Shown piece by piece: positions 1 through 8,298 of a stretch of 64,000 nucleotides of DNA. Numbering within the stretch: position 1 is the stretch's first letter; the number at the start of each line of letters is the position of its first letter. Origin of the DNA: JAOUEA01 sp963825635 (lineage in GTDB: Bacteria > Actinomycetota > UBA4738 > HRBIN12); the NCBI GenBank assembly GCA_963825635.1, contig CAWGTU010000001.1:1116001-1180000 (forward strand). Reading direction: 5' to 3'. The position numbers were made by a program, and so were the translations under genes. The notes beneath the pieces were generated by a model. That model searched no databases, was not told the DNA's origin, and was given only the letters and a program-made list of their open reading frames with translations.

Positions 1-19
1 CGAGGTCGAGTAACCCGTC

Positions 20-796
20 GTGGCCGAATCGCAGGCTGACGCCCGGGCCGTGGCCGGGGCGACGATGCCGCTGGAGTCCCTCGACGCTGCCCTCGGCGTG
101 ACGTTCTCCGACGCCGCGCTGCGCGAGGCGGCCCTGACGCATCGCTCGTTCGCGTTCGAGCGGGGCCTCACGGTGACGAACGAACGCCTGGAGTTCCTGG
201 GGGATTCGGTGCTCGGACTCGTCGTCACCGACATGGCCTACGCCACGTATCCCGACATGCCCGAGGGTTCCCTCGCGAAGCTGCGGGCGGCGATCGTGAA
301 CATGTCCGCGCTCGCTGACGTGGCACGCTCCCTGCGGCTCGGCGACGTCGTGCTGCTCGGCAAGGGGGAGGAGCAGAGCGGCGGGCGCGACAAGTCGTCG
401 ATCCTCGCCGACGCGCTCGAGGCCGTCTTCGGCGCTGTGTACCTCGACCGAGGGCTCGCGGTCGCCACGGAGCTGATCGAGCGGCTGTTCCGGCCACGGA
501 TGCAGGCGTACGTTCGTGGCGAGGGCGATCGCGACTACAAGACGATCCTGCAGGAGCTCGCCTCACAGGCGCTTCGCTCGATGCCCGAGTACCGGCTCGA
601 GGAGCGAGGTCCGGACCACGAGAAGGAGTTCACGGCCACCGTGCACCTGGGCGGCGAGCCGATGGGGACCGGCATCGGCCGGTCCAAGAAGGAGGCCGAA
701 CAACGGGCGGCCGCTGAGGCGTTCGCACGTATCTCCGAACGTTTGGCGCCTGAGGCGGAAGGCCTCGTGAGGGGGGACCAGGGTGGAGCTGCCTGA
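20..796 (+). CDS. rnc: Ribonuclease III
   Basis: Double-stranded-RNA endonuclease that matures rRNA and cleaves structured mRNAs in the cytoplasm. The signature NERLEFLGDSVL is at residues 54-65 (metal ligands E58, D62) and the second acidic pair D131/E134 lies in the segment ILADALEAVFG. A double-stranded-RNA-binding domain covers about residues 162-232, so the 258-residue protein is complete. The GTG at 20 is the longest start. An in-frame ATG at 65 (residue 16, MPLESLDAALG) begins where the conserved family fold begins and may be the true start. The 3' end overlaps mutM by 14 nt, implying translational coupling. A likely in-window target is the stem-loop before pnp. Confidence 0.96.
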   Translation: MAESQADARAVAGATMPLESLDAALGVTFSDAALREAALTHRSFAFERGLTVTNERLEFLGDSVLGLVVTDMAYATYPDMPEGSLAKLRAAIVNMSALADVARSLRLGDVVLLGKGEEQSGGRDKSSILADALEAVFGAVYLDRGLAVATELIERLFRPRMQAYVRGEGDRDYKTILQELASQALRSMPEYRLEERGPDHEKEFTATVHLGGEPMGTGIGRSKKEAEQRAAAEAFARISERLAPEAEGLVRGDQGGAA

Positions 797-1625
797 AGTC
801 GAAGTGATGCGCCGCGACCTCGAGAAGGACGTCGTGGGGCTGCGCATCAAAGACGCCGAGGTCAAGGGCTCGAAGAACGCGATGCGCGTGATCCGGCGTC
901 ACAAGACGCGGAAGGACTTCACCTCGCGCCTGATCGGCCGCAAGATCGCCAAGGTCGAGCGGCGGGGCAAGTACATCCTCATCACCCTCGACTCGAGCGA
1001 CGTGCTGGTCGTGCACTTCGGCATGAGCGGACAGTTCCACCGGGGCACTGGGCGTGTCGCGATGCCGCCTCACACGCACGTCGTGCTGACGTTCCAACAA
1101 CGCGGCGACCTCCGATACGTCGATCCGCGCACGTTCGGTGAGATGTTCGTGACGAGCGCCGACGAACTCGGCAAGGTGAAGGAGCTCCAACACCTCGCGA
1201 TCGATCCGCTCGATCAGGTGTTCACCTGGCCCACGTTCCAGTTCCTGCTCGCCGACAGGGCATCGAAGATGAAGCAGCTCATGATGGACCAGAAGTTCAT
1301 CTCGGGGCTCGGCAACATCTACTCCGACGAGGTGCTGTTCCACGCCGGCATCCGGTACGACCGCATGAGCGACGCGCTGTCCTCCCAGGAGGTCCGACGG
1401 CTCTACCGGGCGATCCAGGAGGTACTGCAGGAGGCGATCAAGCTCCGGGGCACGACCCTGGACGACGAGGCCTACGTCGATCTGTTCGGCAACCCGGGGG
1501 AGTACGGCCCGGAGCTCAAGGTGTACGGGCGTCTCGGGCTGCCCTGCCGCCGGTGCCGAACGCCGATCGAGAGCGTGAAGATCTCGCAGCGAAGCTCGTT
1601 CTACTGCCCTCAGTGCCAGAGCTGA
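783..1625 (+). CDS. mutM: Fpg/MutM-family DNA glycosylase lacking the N-terminal proline
   Basis: Member of the formamidopyrimidine-DNA glycosylase family (removal of oxidised purines). Seen: N-terminus MELPEVEVMRRDL, the helix-two-turn-helix segment with FISGLGNIYSDEVL, the lysine of the GRKIAKVERRGKYI strand, and a C-terminal CxxC...CxxC zinc finger ending FYCPQCQS. The usual family start is MPELPEVET, where Pro2 becomes the amino-terminal nucleophile. Here the GTG initiation codon occupies the proline position and the upstream in-frame codons (G-T-R) offer no proline. The conserved Glu is kept. The gene may therefore use a different nucleophile, act without lyase activity, or be a distinct subfamily. 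It overlaps rnc. It is tail-to-tail with pncA, 10 nt apart. Confidence 0.88.
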   Translation: MELPEVEVMRRDLEKDVVGLRIKDAEVKGSKNAMRVIRRHKTRKDFTSRLIGRKIAKVERRGKYILITLDSSDVLVVHFGMSGQFHRGTGRVAMPPHTHVVLTFQQRGDLRYVDPRTFGEMFVTSADELGKVKELQHLAIDPLDQVFTWPTFQFLLADRASKMKQLMMDQKFISGLGNIYSDEVLFHAGIRYDRMSDALSSQEVRRLYRAIQEVLQEAIKLRGTTLDDEAYVDLFGNPGEYGPELKVYGRLGLPCRRCRTPIESVKISQRSSFYCPQCQS

Positions 1626-1635
1626 TCCGCGATGC

Positions 1636-2223
1636 TCAGACGAGCTCGGCGCCCGCCTCCCGCATGCGGGCCAGGGCGGTGGCTCCGTCGCCGGGCTGGA
1701 GCTCGACCGCGCGCACGGCGTCGGTCAACACCTCGACCGGGTAACCGAGCATCCTCGCGTCGAGGACGGTCTCGACCACGCAGTAGTCGGTGGCCAGTCC
1801 GCAGATCACGAGCCGCTCGATGCCGTTCGCCTCGAGCATCTCGTGCAACAGCGTGTCTCCCCGTTCGCCCGAGAGTGGGTCACGCACGCTGAATCCGGAG
1901 TAGCCGTCACGGCCGTCGTGACCCTTGCGCACGACCTCGCTGTCGGCCACGAGCAGGTCCTCGTGGAACTCCGCTCCGTGCGTGTCCTCCACGCAATGCA
2001 CCGGCCAGATGCCACCGTCCCGCTGGAAGTGCGGGGTGTGCTCCGGGTGCCAGTCCTGCGTGTAGACGACCTGGGCTCCCGCCTCTCGCGCCCGCTCGAC
2101 CTCAGCGTTGACGATCGGCACGATCTGCTCGCCGCCGGCGACGTAGAGGCTGCCGGACGGGTCGGCGAAGTCGTTCTGGACGTCGACGACGAGCAGCGCG
2201 GTGCGGGCATCGTAGGTTGCCAT
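1636..2223 (-). CDS. pncA: Nicotinamidase (isochorismatase fold)
   Basis: Hydrolyses nicotinamide to nicotinate and ammonia for NAD salvage. The catalytic triad is visible: D14 in LLVVDVQNDF, K100 in VVRKGHDGRDGYSGF and C148 in GLATDYCVVETV. Metal ligands are D57, H59 and H65 in DWHPEHTPHF. The length of 195 residues suits the family. The minus-strand start lies 8 nt after a TACATT hexamer (plus positions 2232-2237), one of many -10-like elements placed so close to a start that the mRNA would be leaderless. This salvage gene is an insert in an otherwise conserved rnc-mutM-acyP-smc order. Confidence 0.93.
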   Translation of the reverse strand: MATYDARTALLVVDVQNDFADPSGSLYVAGGEQIVPIVNAEVERAREAGAQVVYTQDWHPEHTPHFQRDGGIWPVHCVEDTHGAEFHEDLLVADSEVVRKGHDGRDGYSGFSVRDPLSGERGDTLLHEMLEANGIERLVICGLATDYCVVETVLDARMLGYPVEVLTDAVRAVELQPGDGATALARMREAGAELV

Positions 2224-2285
2224 GGCCGCTCAATGTACCGAACACGAGGCCGGCCAACGTGCGTCGCCGGTGGCACCATGGCGGT

Positions 2286-2555
2286 GTGCGCAGGGTCCAC
2301 GTGGAGGTTCGAGGGCAGGTGCAGGGGGTCTTCTTCCGGGCGTCGTGCGTCGAGCGGGCGCGGGCGCTCGGCATCGGAGGATGGGTCCGCAACACGCTCG
2401 ACGGCGGCGTCGAGGCGGAGTTCGAAGGCGAGCCCGACGCGGTCGATGCGATCCTCGCCTGGTGCGCCGAGGGTCCGCCCTTCGCGCACGTCGAACGGGT
2501 CGACCTGCGGTGGGAGCAGCCGACGGGTGAACGGGAGTTCCGCGTCGCCCGATAG
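2286..2555 (+). CDS. acyP: Acylphosphatase
   Basis: Small cytosolic enzyme hydrolysing acyl phosphates; 89 residues from the GTG at 2286. The family motifs are both present: RGQVQGVFFR with the catalytic arginine near residue 19, and GWVRNTLDGGVEAEFEG with the catalytic asparagine near residue 37. Longer in-frame reading to 2217 adds a Pro/Arg-rich stretch without family similarity, so I chose the GTG that gives the normal length. It lies 42 nt before smc, an arrangement common in actinobacteria. Confidence 0.92.
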   Translation: MRRVHVEVRGQVQGVFFRASCVERARALGIGGWVRNTLDGGVEAEFEGEPDAVDAILAWCAEGPPFAHVERVDLRWEQPTGEREFRVAR

Positions 2556-2597
2556 CCTCCACCGGTCAGAATCACATCCCTGTTAGCATCCGCCCAC

Positions 2598-5500
2598 ATG
2601 TTCCTCCGGTCGATCACGATCCGCGGGTTCAAGTCGTTCGCGGACAAGACGGTGCTCGAGTTCATCCCGGGCGTGTCGGTCATCGTCGGGCCCAACGGCT
2701 CGGGCAAGTCCAACCTGGTCGACGCGATCAGTTGGGTGCTCGGCGAACAGGGCGCCCGATCGCTCCGAGGCGGGCACATGGCCGATGTGATCTTCGCGGG
2801 CACGCCCTCTCGACCCGCTCTCGGCATGGCCGAGGTGAAGCTCGTGATCGACAACTCCGCGGGCAAGATCCCCGTGCCGATGAGCGAGATCGAGGTGGCG
2901 CGCACGATCTTCCGGTCGGGGGAGTCGGAGTACCGCATCAACGGCCAGGTCGTGCGCCTGCTCGACGTGCAGGAGCTGCTCTCCGAGACCGGCATCGGTC
3001 GCGCGCTGCACACCGTGGTCGGACAGGGCCAGCTCGAGGAGGTGCTTCTCGCCAAGCCGGAGGACCGCCGCAAGTACATCGAGGAGGCTGCGGGCGTCGC
3101 GAAGCACCGACGCCGCAAGGAACGCGCCGAGCGCAAGCTCGCGAACCTCGACCAGGACCTGCTGCGCCTGGCGGACGTGCTCGCCGAGCTGCGTCGGCAG
3201 TTGAAGCCGCTGCAGCAGCAGGCGGAGATGGCGAAGAAGCACGAGACGCTGACGACCGAGGCGGAGACGCTCTCCCGCACGCTCGCGGCCGCTCGGCTCC
3301 GCGCCCTGCTGCGCGAGCGGGATCGCCGAGCCGAGGGGTGGCAGCGGGGCCTCGACGAGCGCACCGCCGCCCGCGAGCGACTCGACGCCCTCGACGGCGA
3401 GGTGCTCGCCGCCGCCGACGCGCGGGCCGCGGCGTCGACCGCGCTGGCCGAGGCCGAGGTCGCGTTCCGCAGCACCGCCGAGGACCGACGTCGCGCCGAG
3501 CGATCCCTCCGCGAGGCCGTGGAACACGAGGGCGCGGCGCGCGAACAGCTCGCGTCGCACGCCTCGCGAGCCGCCCGGGTCGATGCCGTCGACACCGAGA
3601 TCGCTCGCATCGAGGCCGAGCTGACCGACGTCGTCGCCCAGCTCGAGCGCAGCGAGCGCGAGCTCGAGGTGGCCGAGCTGGCCTTCCGTGCCGCGGAGCA
3701 GGAGCGCCACCGCATCGAGGATCTGCGGCGGCAGGCCGGCGAGGCGGCTGCCGGCCGCCGAGCCGAGGTCGACGCGCTCGAGCGCTCGCTCGCGTCCAGC
3801 GAGCGGGAGCGGGGGCGGCTCGCAGGGTCGCTGGCAGCGGTGCGCGAACGCATCGCGGAGGCCGAGTCCGAGCGCGTGGGACTCGAAGGCGAGATCGAGA
3901 CGTTCGACGACCAGTCCGCGCCGATGAGCGAGAAGCGGGCCGCCCTCGAGACCGAGCGCCGAGGCTTGGTCGACAAGATCGAGGAGCTCGACGATGTCCG
4001 GCGCCGGCACGAGGCGCGCCGCGACCTGCTCGAGGCGCGGCGGCAGGACATCGAGGAGACGGCGGGCTCGCGCTTCCTCAAGGGACACAAGGGCCGCGCG
4101 ATCGGATTGCTGAAGGACCTCGTGAAGGTCGAGCCCGGACTCGAGCGTGCCCTGGTCGCGGCGCTCGGACCGCTCGCCGACGCCGTCGTGTACGACGACG
4201 GCGACCGGGCGCTGGCCGACGCGCCCGAGGGCGACGGCGCGATCCTCGCGATCGCCTCGGGCGGGCCCGTGCCGATCGGGGTCGCCGGCGAGCGCAAGCT
4301 GCTCGCAGCGGTCGTGGCCGAGCCGGCGGCCCGGGGCATCGCCAGCACCCTGCTCCGCGACGTCTATCTCGCCGAGACCGTTCGCGAGGCATCGGAGAAG
4401 CAGCGCCTCCACCCCACCGCGGCGTTCGTGACCCCCGAAGGCGTGCTCGTCGGGCCGGCGGTCATCCATACGGCCAAGGAAGCCGACGCCCGCGCCCGCG
4501 AGATCAGGGCCGAGCTCGTCGTCGTCGCGCACGACCTGTCCGCCACGATGAACGCGCTGAGTCCCAAGCGCGAGCGCCTCGAGGAGATCGGTGGCGAGAT
4601 CGACTTCCTGAGGGAACAGATCGAGGCCGCCGACGCTGAGATCACATCGGTCGCCGAGCGTCTCGCGGGCCTCGAGCGCGACCTCAGCGGCATGCGCAAG
4701 GAGGAGGAGCTGCTCGCCCAACGCCTGACCGCGCTCGACGAGACGGTCGCGGTTGCGCGTGAGCGCCTGGTGTCACTCGGGCCGTCCGCGTCCGAGCCGG
4801 CGCCCGACCTGCCGCCGACCCCGCAGCCTCCGGTCTCGGCCCGGGTGGCGGTGGAGACGCTGCGGCGGGACCGCTCCGCCCACGACCTGAGGATGGCGGC
4901 GTTGCGCATAGAGCGCGACGAGCTATCGGCCGACGACCCTGTGGCGATGCGGGCGGCCCTCGAGGCCGCCGAGGCCGCTCGCGAGGCCGCCGAGGCCGAG
5001 GTTGCCCTTGCCGAGGCCGCCGCACTCGCGGCGGCAGGCGCCCGCGACGCCGCCGCAACCGCCGAGCGCGAGGTCGCCGAACGTGAGGCCTCGGTCAACA
5101 AGGCGTGGCGCGACGCGTCGACCGAGCTCGAGCGTCTGCGCGAGGCCTACGAAGGCGACGACCGCAACCGCGGTGACATCGAGCGGCGCATCCGCGAGGC
5201 CGAGCGGTTGATCCGCGAGGGGCACCAGGCCGATCCGGAGGAGCTCGTCGCCGCGCTGAGCGACGACGACTCGGTCGAGGCGCTCGAGAAGCGATCCGAG
5301 CTGGTGCAGCGCCGCCTCGCCCTGCTGGGGCGCGTGAACCTGCTCGCCACCGGAGAGTTCGAGGTCCTGCAGGAGCGCCACGACTTCATGGCCCGCGAGC
5401 TCGACGACGTGAAGCACGCCCGCCGTGATCTGCTCGAGGTGATCGCGCAGGTCGATCGCGAGATCACCGAGACGTTCACCGCGGCTTACCGAGACGTTGC

Positions 5501-6047
5501 CTTGCAGTTCGAGCGACTGATCAAGGATCTGTTCCCCGGCGGTGACGGCCGCCTGGTGCTCACCGACCCTGCCGAGCCGCTCACGAGCGGCATCGAGATC
5601 GAGGCCAGTCCCGGTCGCAAGCGGGTCAAGCGGATCTCGCTGCTGTCGGGTGGAGAACGCTCGCTCACCGCGATGGCGTTCCTCTTCGCGATCTTCACCG
5701 CCCGCCCCTCGCCGTTCTACCTGATGGACGAGGTCGAGCCCGCGCTCGACGACGTCAACCTGCACCGGTTCCTGCGCCTGGTCGAGGGCTTCGCTCGCGA
5801 GTCGCAGGTGCTGATCGTCACGCACCAGAAGCGCACGATGGAGATCGCCGCGATGATGTACGGCATCTCGCTCAACAAGGACGGCACCACGAAGGTGGTC
5901 GCGCAGCAACTCGATCATCCGACCTCCCTCGAGACCGATGCCCGGCTCGAGGGCGAGCGGGAAGCCGCCGCGGCGGCGTTCGCCCCCCAGACGTCCGCCG
6001 ACGACGAGCCGGTGATCGAAGTGCCAGAGGGCGAACCGGTCGGCTAG
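2598..6047 (+). CDS. smc: Chromosome segregation ATPase SMC
   Basis: Condensin subunit that organises and segregates chromosomes, with ScpA/ScpB as partners (not in this window). N-terminal ATPase half with Walker A GPNGSGKSN at residues 31-39; two long coiled coils rich in Glu/Arg/Ala; hinge near residues 500-640; C-terminal signature LLSGGERSLTAMAF from residue 1015; Walker B with D1044/E1045 in FYLMDEVEPALDD. The 1149 residues match the family. A TAGCAT hexamer at 2584-2589 sits 8 nt before the ATG, so a leaderless transcript is possible. The C-terminal 40 residues are an acidic/Ala tail. The TAG stop at 6045-6047 forms part of the putative ftsY -10. Confidence 0.97.
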   Translation: MFLRSITIRGFKSFADKTVLEFIPGVSVIVGPNGSGKSNLVDAISWVLGEQGARSLRGGHMADVIFAGTPSRPALGMAEVKLVIDNSAGKIPVPMSEIEVARTIFRSGESEYRINGQVVRLLDVQELLSETGIGRALHTVVGQGQLEEVLLAKPEDRRKYIEEAAGVAKHRRRKERAERKLANLDQDLLRLADVLAELRRQLKPLQQQAEMAKKHETLTTEAETLSRTLAAARLRALLRERDRRAEGWQRGLDERTAARERLDALDGEVLAAADARAAASTALAEAEVAFRSTAEDRRRAERSLREAVEHEGAAREQLASHASRAARVDAVDTEIARIEAELTDVVAQLERSERELEVAELAFRAAEQERHRIEDLRRQAGEAAAGRRAEVDALERSLASSERERGRLAGSLAAVRERIAEAESERVGLEGEIETFDDQSAPMSEKRAALETERRGLVDKIEELDDVRRRHEARRDLLEARRQDIEETAGSRFLKGHKGRAIGLLKDLVKVEPGLERALVAALGPLADAVVYDDGDRALADAPEGDGAILAIASGGPVPIGVAGERKLLAAVVAEPAARGIASTLLRDVYLAETVREASEKQRLHPTAAFVTPEGVLVGPAVIHTAKEADARAREIRAELVVVAHDLSATMNALSPKRERLEEIGGEIDFLREQIEAADAEITSVAERLAGLERDLSGMRKEEELLAQRLTALDETVAVARERLVSLGPSASEPAPDLPPTPQPPVSARVAVETLRRDRSAHDLRMAALRIERDELSADDPVAMRAALEAAEAAREAAEAEVALAEAAALAAAGARDAAATAEREVAEREASVNKAWRDASTELERLREAYEGDDRNRGDIERRIREAERLIREGHQADPEELVAALSDDDSVEALEKRSELVQRRLALLGRVNLLATGEFEVLQERHDFMARELDDVKHARRDLLEVIAQVDREITETFTAAYRDVALQFERLIKDLFPGGDGRLVLTDPAEPLTSGIEIEASPGRKRVKRISLLSGGERSLTAMAFLFAIFTARPSPFYLMDEVEPALDDVNLHRFLRLVEGFARESQVLIVTHQKRTMEIAAMMYGISLNKDGTTKVVAQQLDHPTSLETDARLEGEREAAAAAFAPQTSADDEPVIEVPEGEPVG

Positions 6048-6050
6048 CCT
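6045..6050 (+). promoter_or_regulatory. Putative -10 element for ftsY overlapping the smc stop codon
   Basis: TAGCCT, 7 nt before the ftsY GTG. The first three bases are the smc TAG stop. Position and TAnnnT form suit a leaderless actinobacterial transcript. No clear -35 is seen, so this is an inference from spacing. Confidence 0.4.
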
Positions 6051-6057
6051 CGCGAGC

Positions 6058-7119
6058 GTGACGTTCACCATCATCGTCTTCGGGACCCTGGCGGTCCTGG
6101 CGGTCGTCGGCTTCTTCGTGATCCGGTCCTCTCGCGGTTCGCGCCTGCAGGACCTGGAGCGAGAGACGCACACCGGCGCGGGGCACGTGCGCGAGCCCAC
6201 CCGCATGCATCCGGCGAAGCAGCGACACGAGCCGGTACACCACGAGGCGGGTGCCTCTGGTGGCGTCTTCCACAAGGAGGGGCTCGGCGCCAAGGTCAAG
6301 GCGCTCTTCACGGGTGGCGTCGGCGAGGAGACCTGGAAGCGGCTCGAGGACCTGCTGGTCAAGGCCGACGTCGGGCCGAAGGGGTCGGCCGATCTGGTCG
6401 GGCGCGTCAAGGCGGACTTCGCGAGCGGCGGTGACCCGGTGGCGCTGTTGCGTGAGGAGATCGTCGCGGTGCTCGGACCTGACGGATCGTTGCGTCTGCC
6501 GCATGGCCGTCCCGGCGTCGTGATGGTGGTCGGGGTGAACGGCGCCGGGAAGACGACCACGATCGGCAAGCTCGCGAAGCGCCTCACCGGCGAGGGCAAG
6601 CGGGTGAGCATCGCCGCCGCCGACACGTTCCGTGCGGCGGCCGGTGAGCAGCTCGAGGTCTGGGCGACGCGCGCCGGGGCGCAGCTGGTGAGCCAGGAGC
6701 GCGGCGCCGATCCTGGGGCGGTGGCGTTCGACGCCGTGAAGTCGGCCACCGCCCGCGGGGCCGACGTGCTGATCGTCGACACCGCCGGCCGTCTCCATAC
6801 GAAGACGCCGTTGATGGACGAGCTCGGCAAGGTCAAGCGCGTGATCGAGAAGGCCGGCGCTCAGGTCGACGAGACCCTCCTCGTGCTCGACGCCCAGACG
6901 GGGCAGAACGGCATCGCCCAGGCGAGGGCGTTCACCGACGCCGTCGAGGTGACCGGGGTGGTGCTCACGAAGACCGATGGATCGGCGAAGGGGGGCATCG
7001 TGCTCGCCGTGCGAGAGGAGCTCGGCGTGCCGGTTCGCTTCGTCGGCGTCGGCGAGGGAGCCGACGATCTACGGCCGTTCGACGCGGGCGCCTTCGCGGA
7101 GCGTCTGCTGTCCGGCTAG
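6058..7119 (+). CDS. ftsY: Signal recognition particle receptor FtsY
   Basis: SRP-receptor GTPase that docks ribosome-SRP complexes at the membrane with Ffh. A single N-terminal transmembrane helix (about residues 3-22, ending in IRSSRGS) anchors it, as in other actinobacteria. A short basic/His-rich linker follows, then the NG domain: GVNGAGKTTT at 159-168, DTFRAAAGEQL, DTAGRLHTK and TKTDGSAKGG. Length 353. The GTG start lies 10 nt after smc and only 7 nt after TAGCCT. Partner ffh is 1.2 kb downstream. Confidence 0.96.
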   Translation: MTFTIIVFGTLAVLAVVGFFVIRSSRGSRLQDLERETHTGAGHVREPTRMHPAKQRHEPVHHEAGASGGVFHKEGLGAKVKALFTGGVGEETWKRLEDLLVKADVGPKGSADLVGRVKADFASGGDPVALLREEIVAVLGPDGSLRLPHGRPGVVMVVGVNGAGKTTTIGKLAKRLTGEGKRVSIAAADTFRAAAGEQLEVWATRAGAQLVSQERGADPGAVAFDAVKSATARGADVLIVDTAGRLHTKTPLMDELGKVKRVIEKAGAQVDETLLVLDAQTGQNGIAQARAFTDAVEVTGVVLTKTDGSAKGGIVLAVREELGVPVRFVGVGEGADDLRPFDAGAFAERLLSG

Positions 7120-7149
7120 CCCGAAGACACCAGAGCAGAGGGGGTCGCG

Positions 7150-7539
7150 GTGCCCGAAGTCCGGATCCTCATCGTGGAGGACCATCCCACGATGCGCGAG
7201 GCGATGCGTCTCGTGCTCGAGGGCGAGGGGTTCTCGATCGAGGAAGCCGCCGATGGGCATCGGGCGCTCGAGATGGTGCGCGCCGACCCGCCCGACCTCG
7301 TGTTCTTGGACATGAACATCCCGGGGTCGAACGGTGCCGAGGTGCTGGCGTCGGTGCGCGCCGACCCGTCCACGGCCGGGGTTCGGGTGATCATCGTGAC
7401 GGCCGACGGTGAGGAAGGTCGCGAGCGCGCCATGGCCCTCGGTGCCGACGAGTACTTCACGAAGCCGTTCAGCCCGATCACGCTGCTGCGCACGGTCGAG
7501 AGGGTGCTCAGCGCGCCGCCGCACGCACCGGAAGCGTGA
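7150..7539 (+). CDS. Single-domain response regulator (CheY-like)
   Basis: A stand-alone receiver domain of 129 residues. Acidic pocket E10/D11, phospho-acceptor D54 in VFLDMNIPGSNG, the conserved Thr in VIIVTADGEE and the lysine in DEYFTKPFSP are all present. There is no output domain, so it must act through protein contacts or a phosphorelay. It starts 30 nt after ftsY. It overlaps the 3' end of the facing histidine-kinase gene by 32 nt, which suggests the two are a cognate pair in an unusual tail-to-tail layout. Confidence 0.9.
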   Translation: MPEVRILIVEDHPTMREAMRLVLEGEGFSIEEAADGHRALEMVRADPPDLVFLDMNIPGSNGAEVLASVRADPSTAGVRVIIVTADGEEGRERAMALGADEYFTKPFSPITLLRTVERVLSAPPHAPEA

Positions 7540-8209
7540 CGCGAAACGTCGTCCCCCCACCGGGGGTCGGCTCGGCGGTGACCTCGCCGCGTAGCGCATC
7601 GACGAGTCGCCTGGCGATCGCGAGGCCGAGACCCGAGCCCTCCGCGGAACGCGCGCCCTCAGCCGTGCGGTAGAAGGGCTCGAAGACACGCTCGCGCTCG
7701 ATGGCCTCGATGCCGATGCCGTGATCGATCACGGCGATGCCGATCGCGTCGTCGGCCACCGAGCTCACCTCCATCGTGACGGGGGCCGTCTCCTCCGAGT
7801 ACTTCAGCGCGTTCGTGAGCAGGTTCGTGAGCACCTGACCGAGCCGCAGCGCGTCGGACTCGATCGTCGGCGGCGCATCCGCAGTGATGCGGAGCTCGAT
7901 GCGATCGGCGCCGCCGGGGATCTCCCGGACGAGCTGCTCCAGTGCGGGCACGAGCACGATGGGTTCGGGGAGCACGGTGAGCGACACGTCCTCGAGGCTC
8001 TCCATCGTGACGAGATCGTCGGCGAGACGGATCAGCCGGTCGGTCTGGGCCGCGATGACCTGCAGGAACTCGTCGATCTCGTCTTCGGTCAGTTCGTCGC
8101 GCCTGCGTTGCAGCATGTCCACGAAGCCGCGGATCGCGGCGAGCGGGCTCCGCATCTCGTGGCTGGTCACGGCGATCAGGCTCACGTCGCGCAGATCGGA
8201 CTCAGGCAT
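7508..8209 (-). CDS. Soluble histidine kinase without a sensor domain
   Basis: Minimal kinase of 233 residues. H-box VTSHEMRSPLAAIRGF with H17, N-box NLLTNALKYS, G1 box DHGIGIEAIERERVFEPFYR and G2 box GSGLGLAIARRL. It has no transmembrane segment and no PAS, GAF or HAMP domain; the H-box begins almost at the N-terminus. The ATG at 8209 is preferred. Reading back to 8287 adds a Pro/Arg-rich stretch inside the divergent promoter. The 3' end overlaps the facing receiver gene by 32 nt. Its signal must come from another protein or a ligand binding the core. The partner is inferred to be the adjacent receiver. Confidence 0.88.
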   Translation of the reverse strand: MPESDLRDVSLIAVTSHEMRSPLAAIRGFVDMLQRRRDELTEDEIDEFLQVIAAQTDRLIRLADDLVTMESLEDVSLTVLPEPIVLVPALEQLVREIPGGADRIELRITADAPPTIESDALRLGQVLTNLLTNALKYSEETAPVTMEVSSVADDAIGIAVIDHGIGIEAIERERVFEPFYRTAEGARSAEGSGLGLAIARRLVDALRGEVTAEPTPGGGTTFRVTLPVRAAAR

Positions 8210-8222
8210 GGCACCCCCCCGG

Positions 8223-8232
8223 TAGAATCCTA
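8223..8232. promoter_or_regulatory. Divergent -10 elements between histidine kinase and ffh
   Basis: On the plus strand TAGAAT at 8223-8228 is a good -10 match, about 70 nt before ffh. On the minus strand TAGGAT at 8232-8227 lies 17 nt before the kinase ATG. The two hexamers overlap by two bases, so the two transcripts probably compete for polymerase. No convincing -35 was found. Confidence 0.4.
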
Positions 8233-8298
8233 GTCGCCGCGGCCCCGCCTCCGGGCGCGCTGCGCTCGTTCCCCCAGGCGACGACACGACGAGGTCAG

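Noticed and set aside
1..13. Possible 3' end of an upstream gene (GAG GTC GAG TAA)
   Set aside because: Only three codons and a stop are visible. rpmF often precedes rnc, but nothing here can confirm it.
2102..4721. Two long minus-strand reading frames opposite smc (to 748 residues)
   Set aside because: They mirror the GC-rich codons of smc, consist of Arg/Ser/Ala or Leu/Glu/Ala repeats without domains, and lie opposite a gene with complete ATPase motifs.
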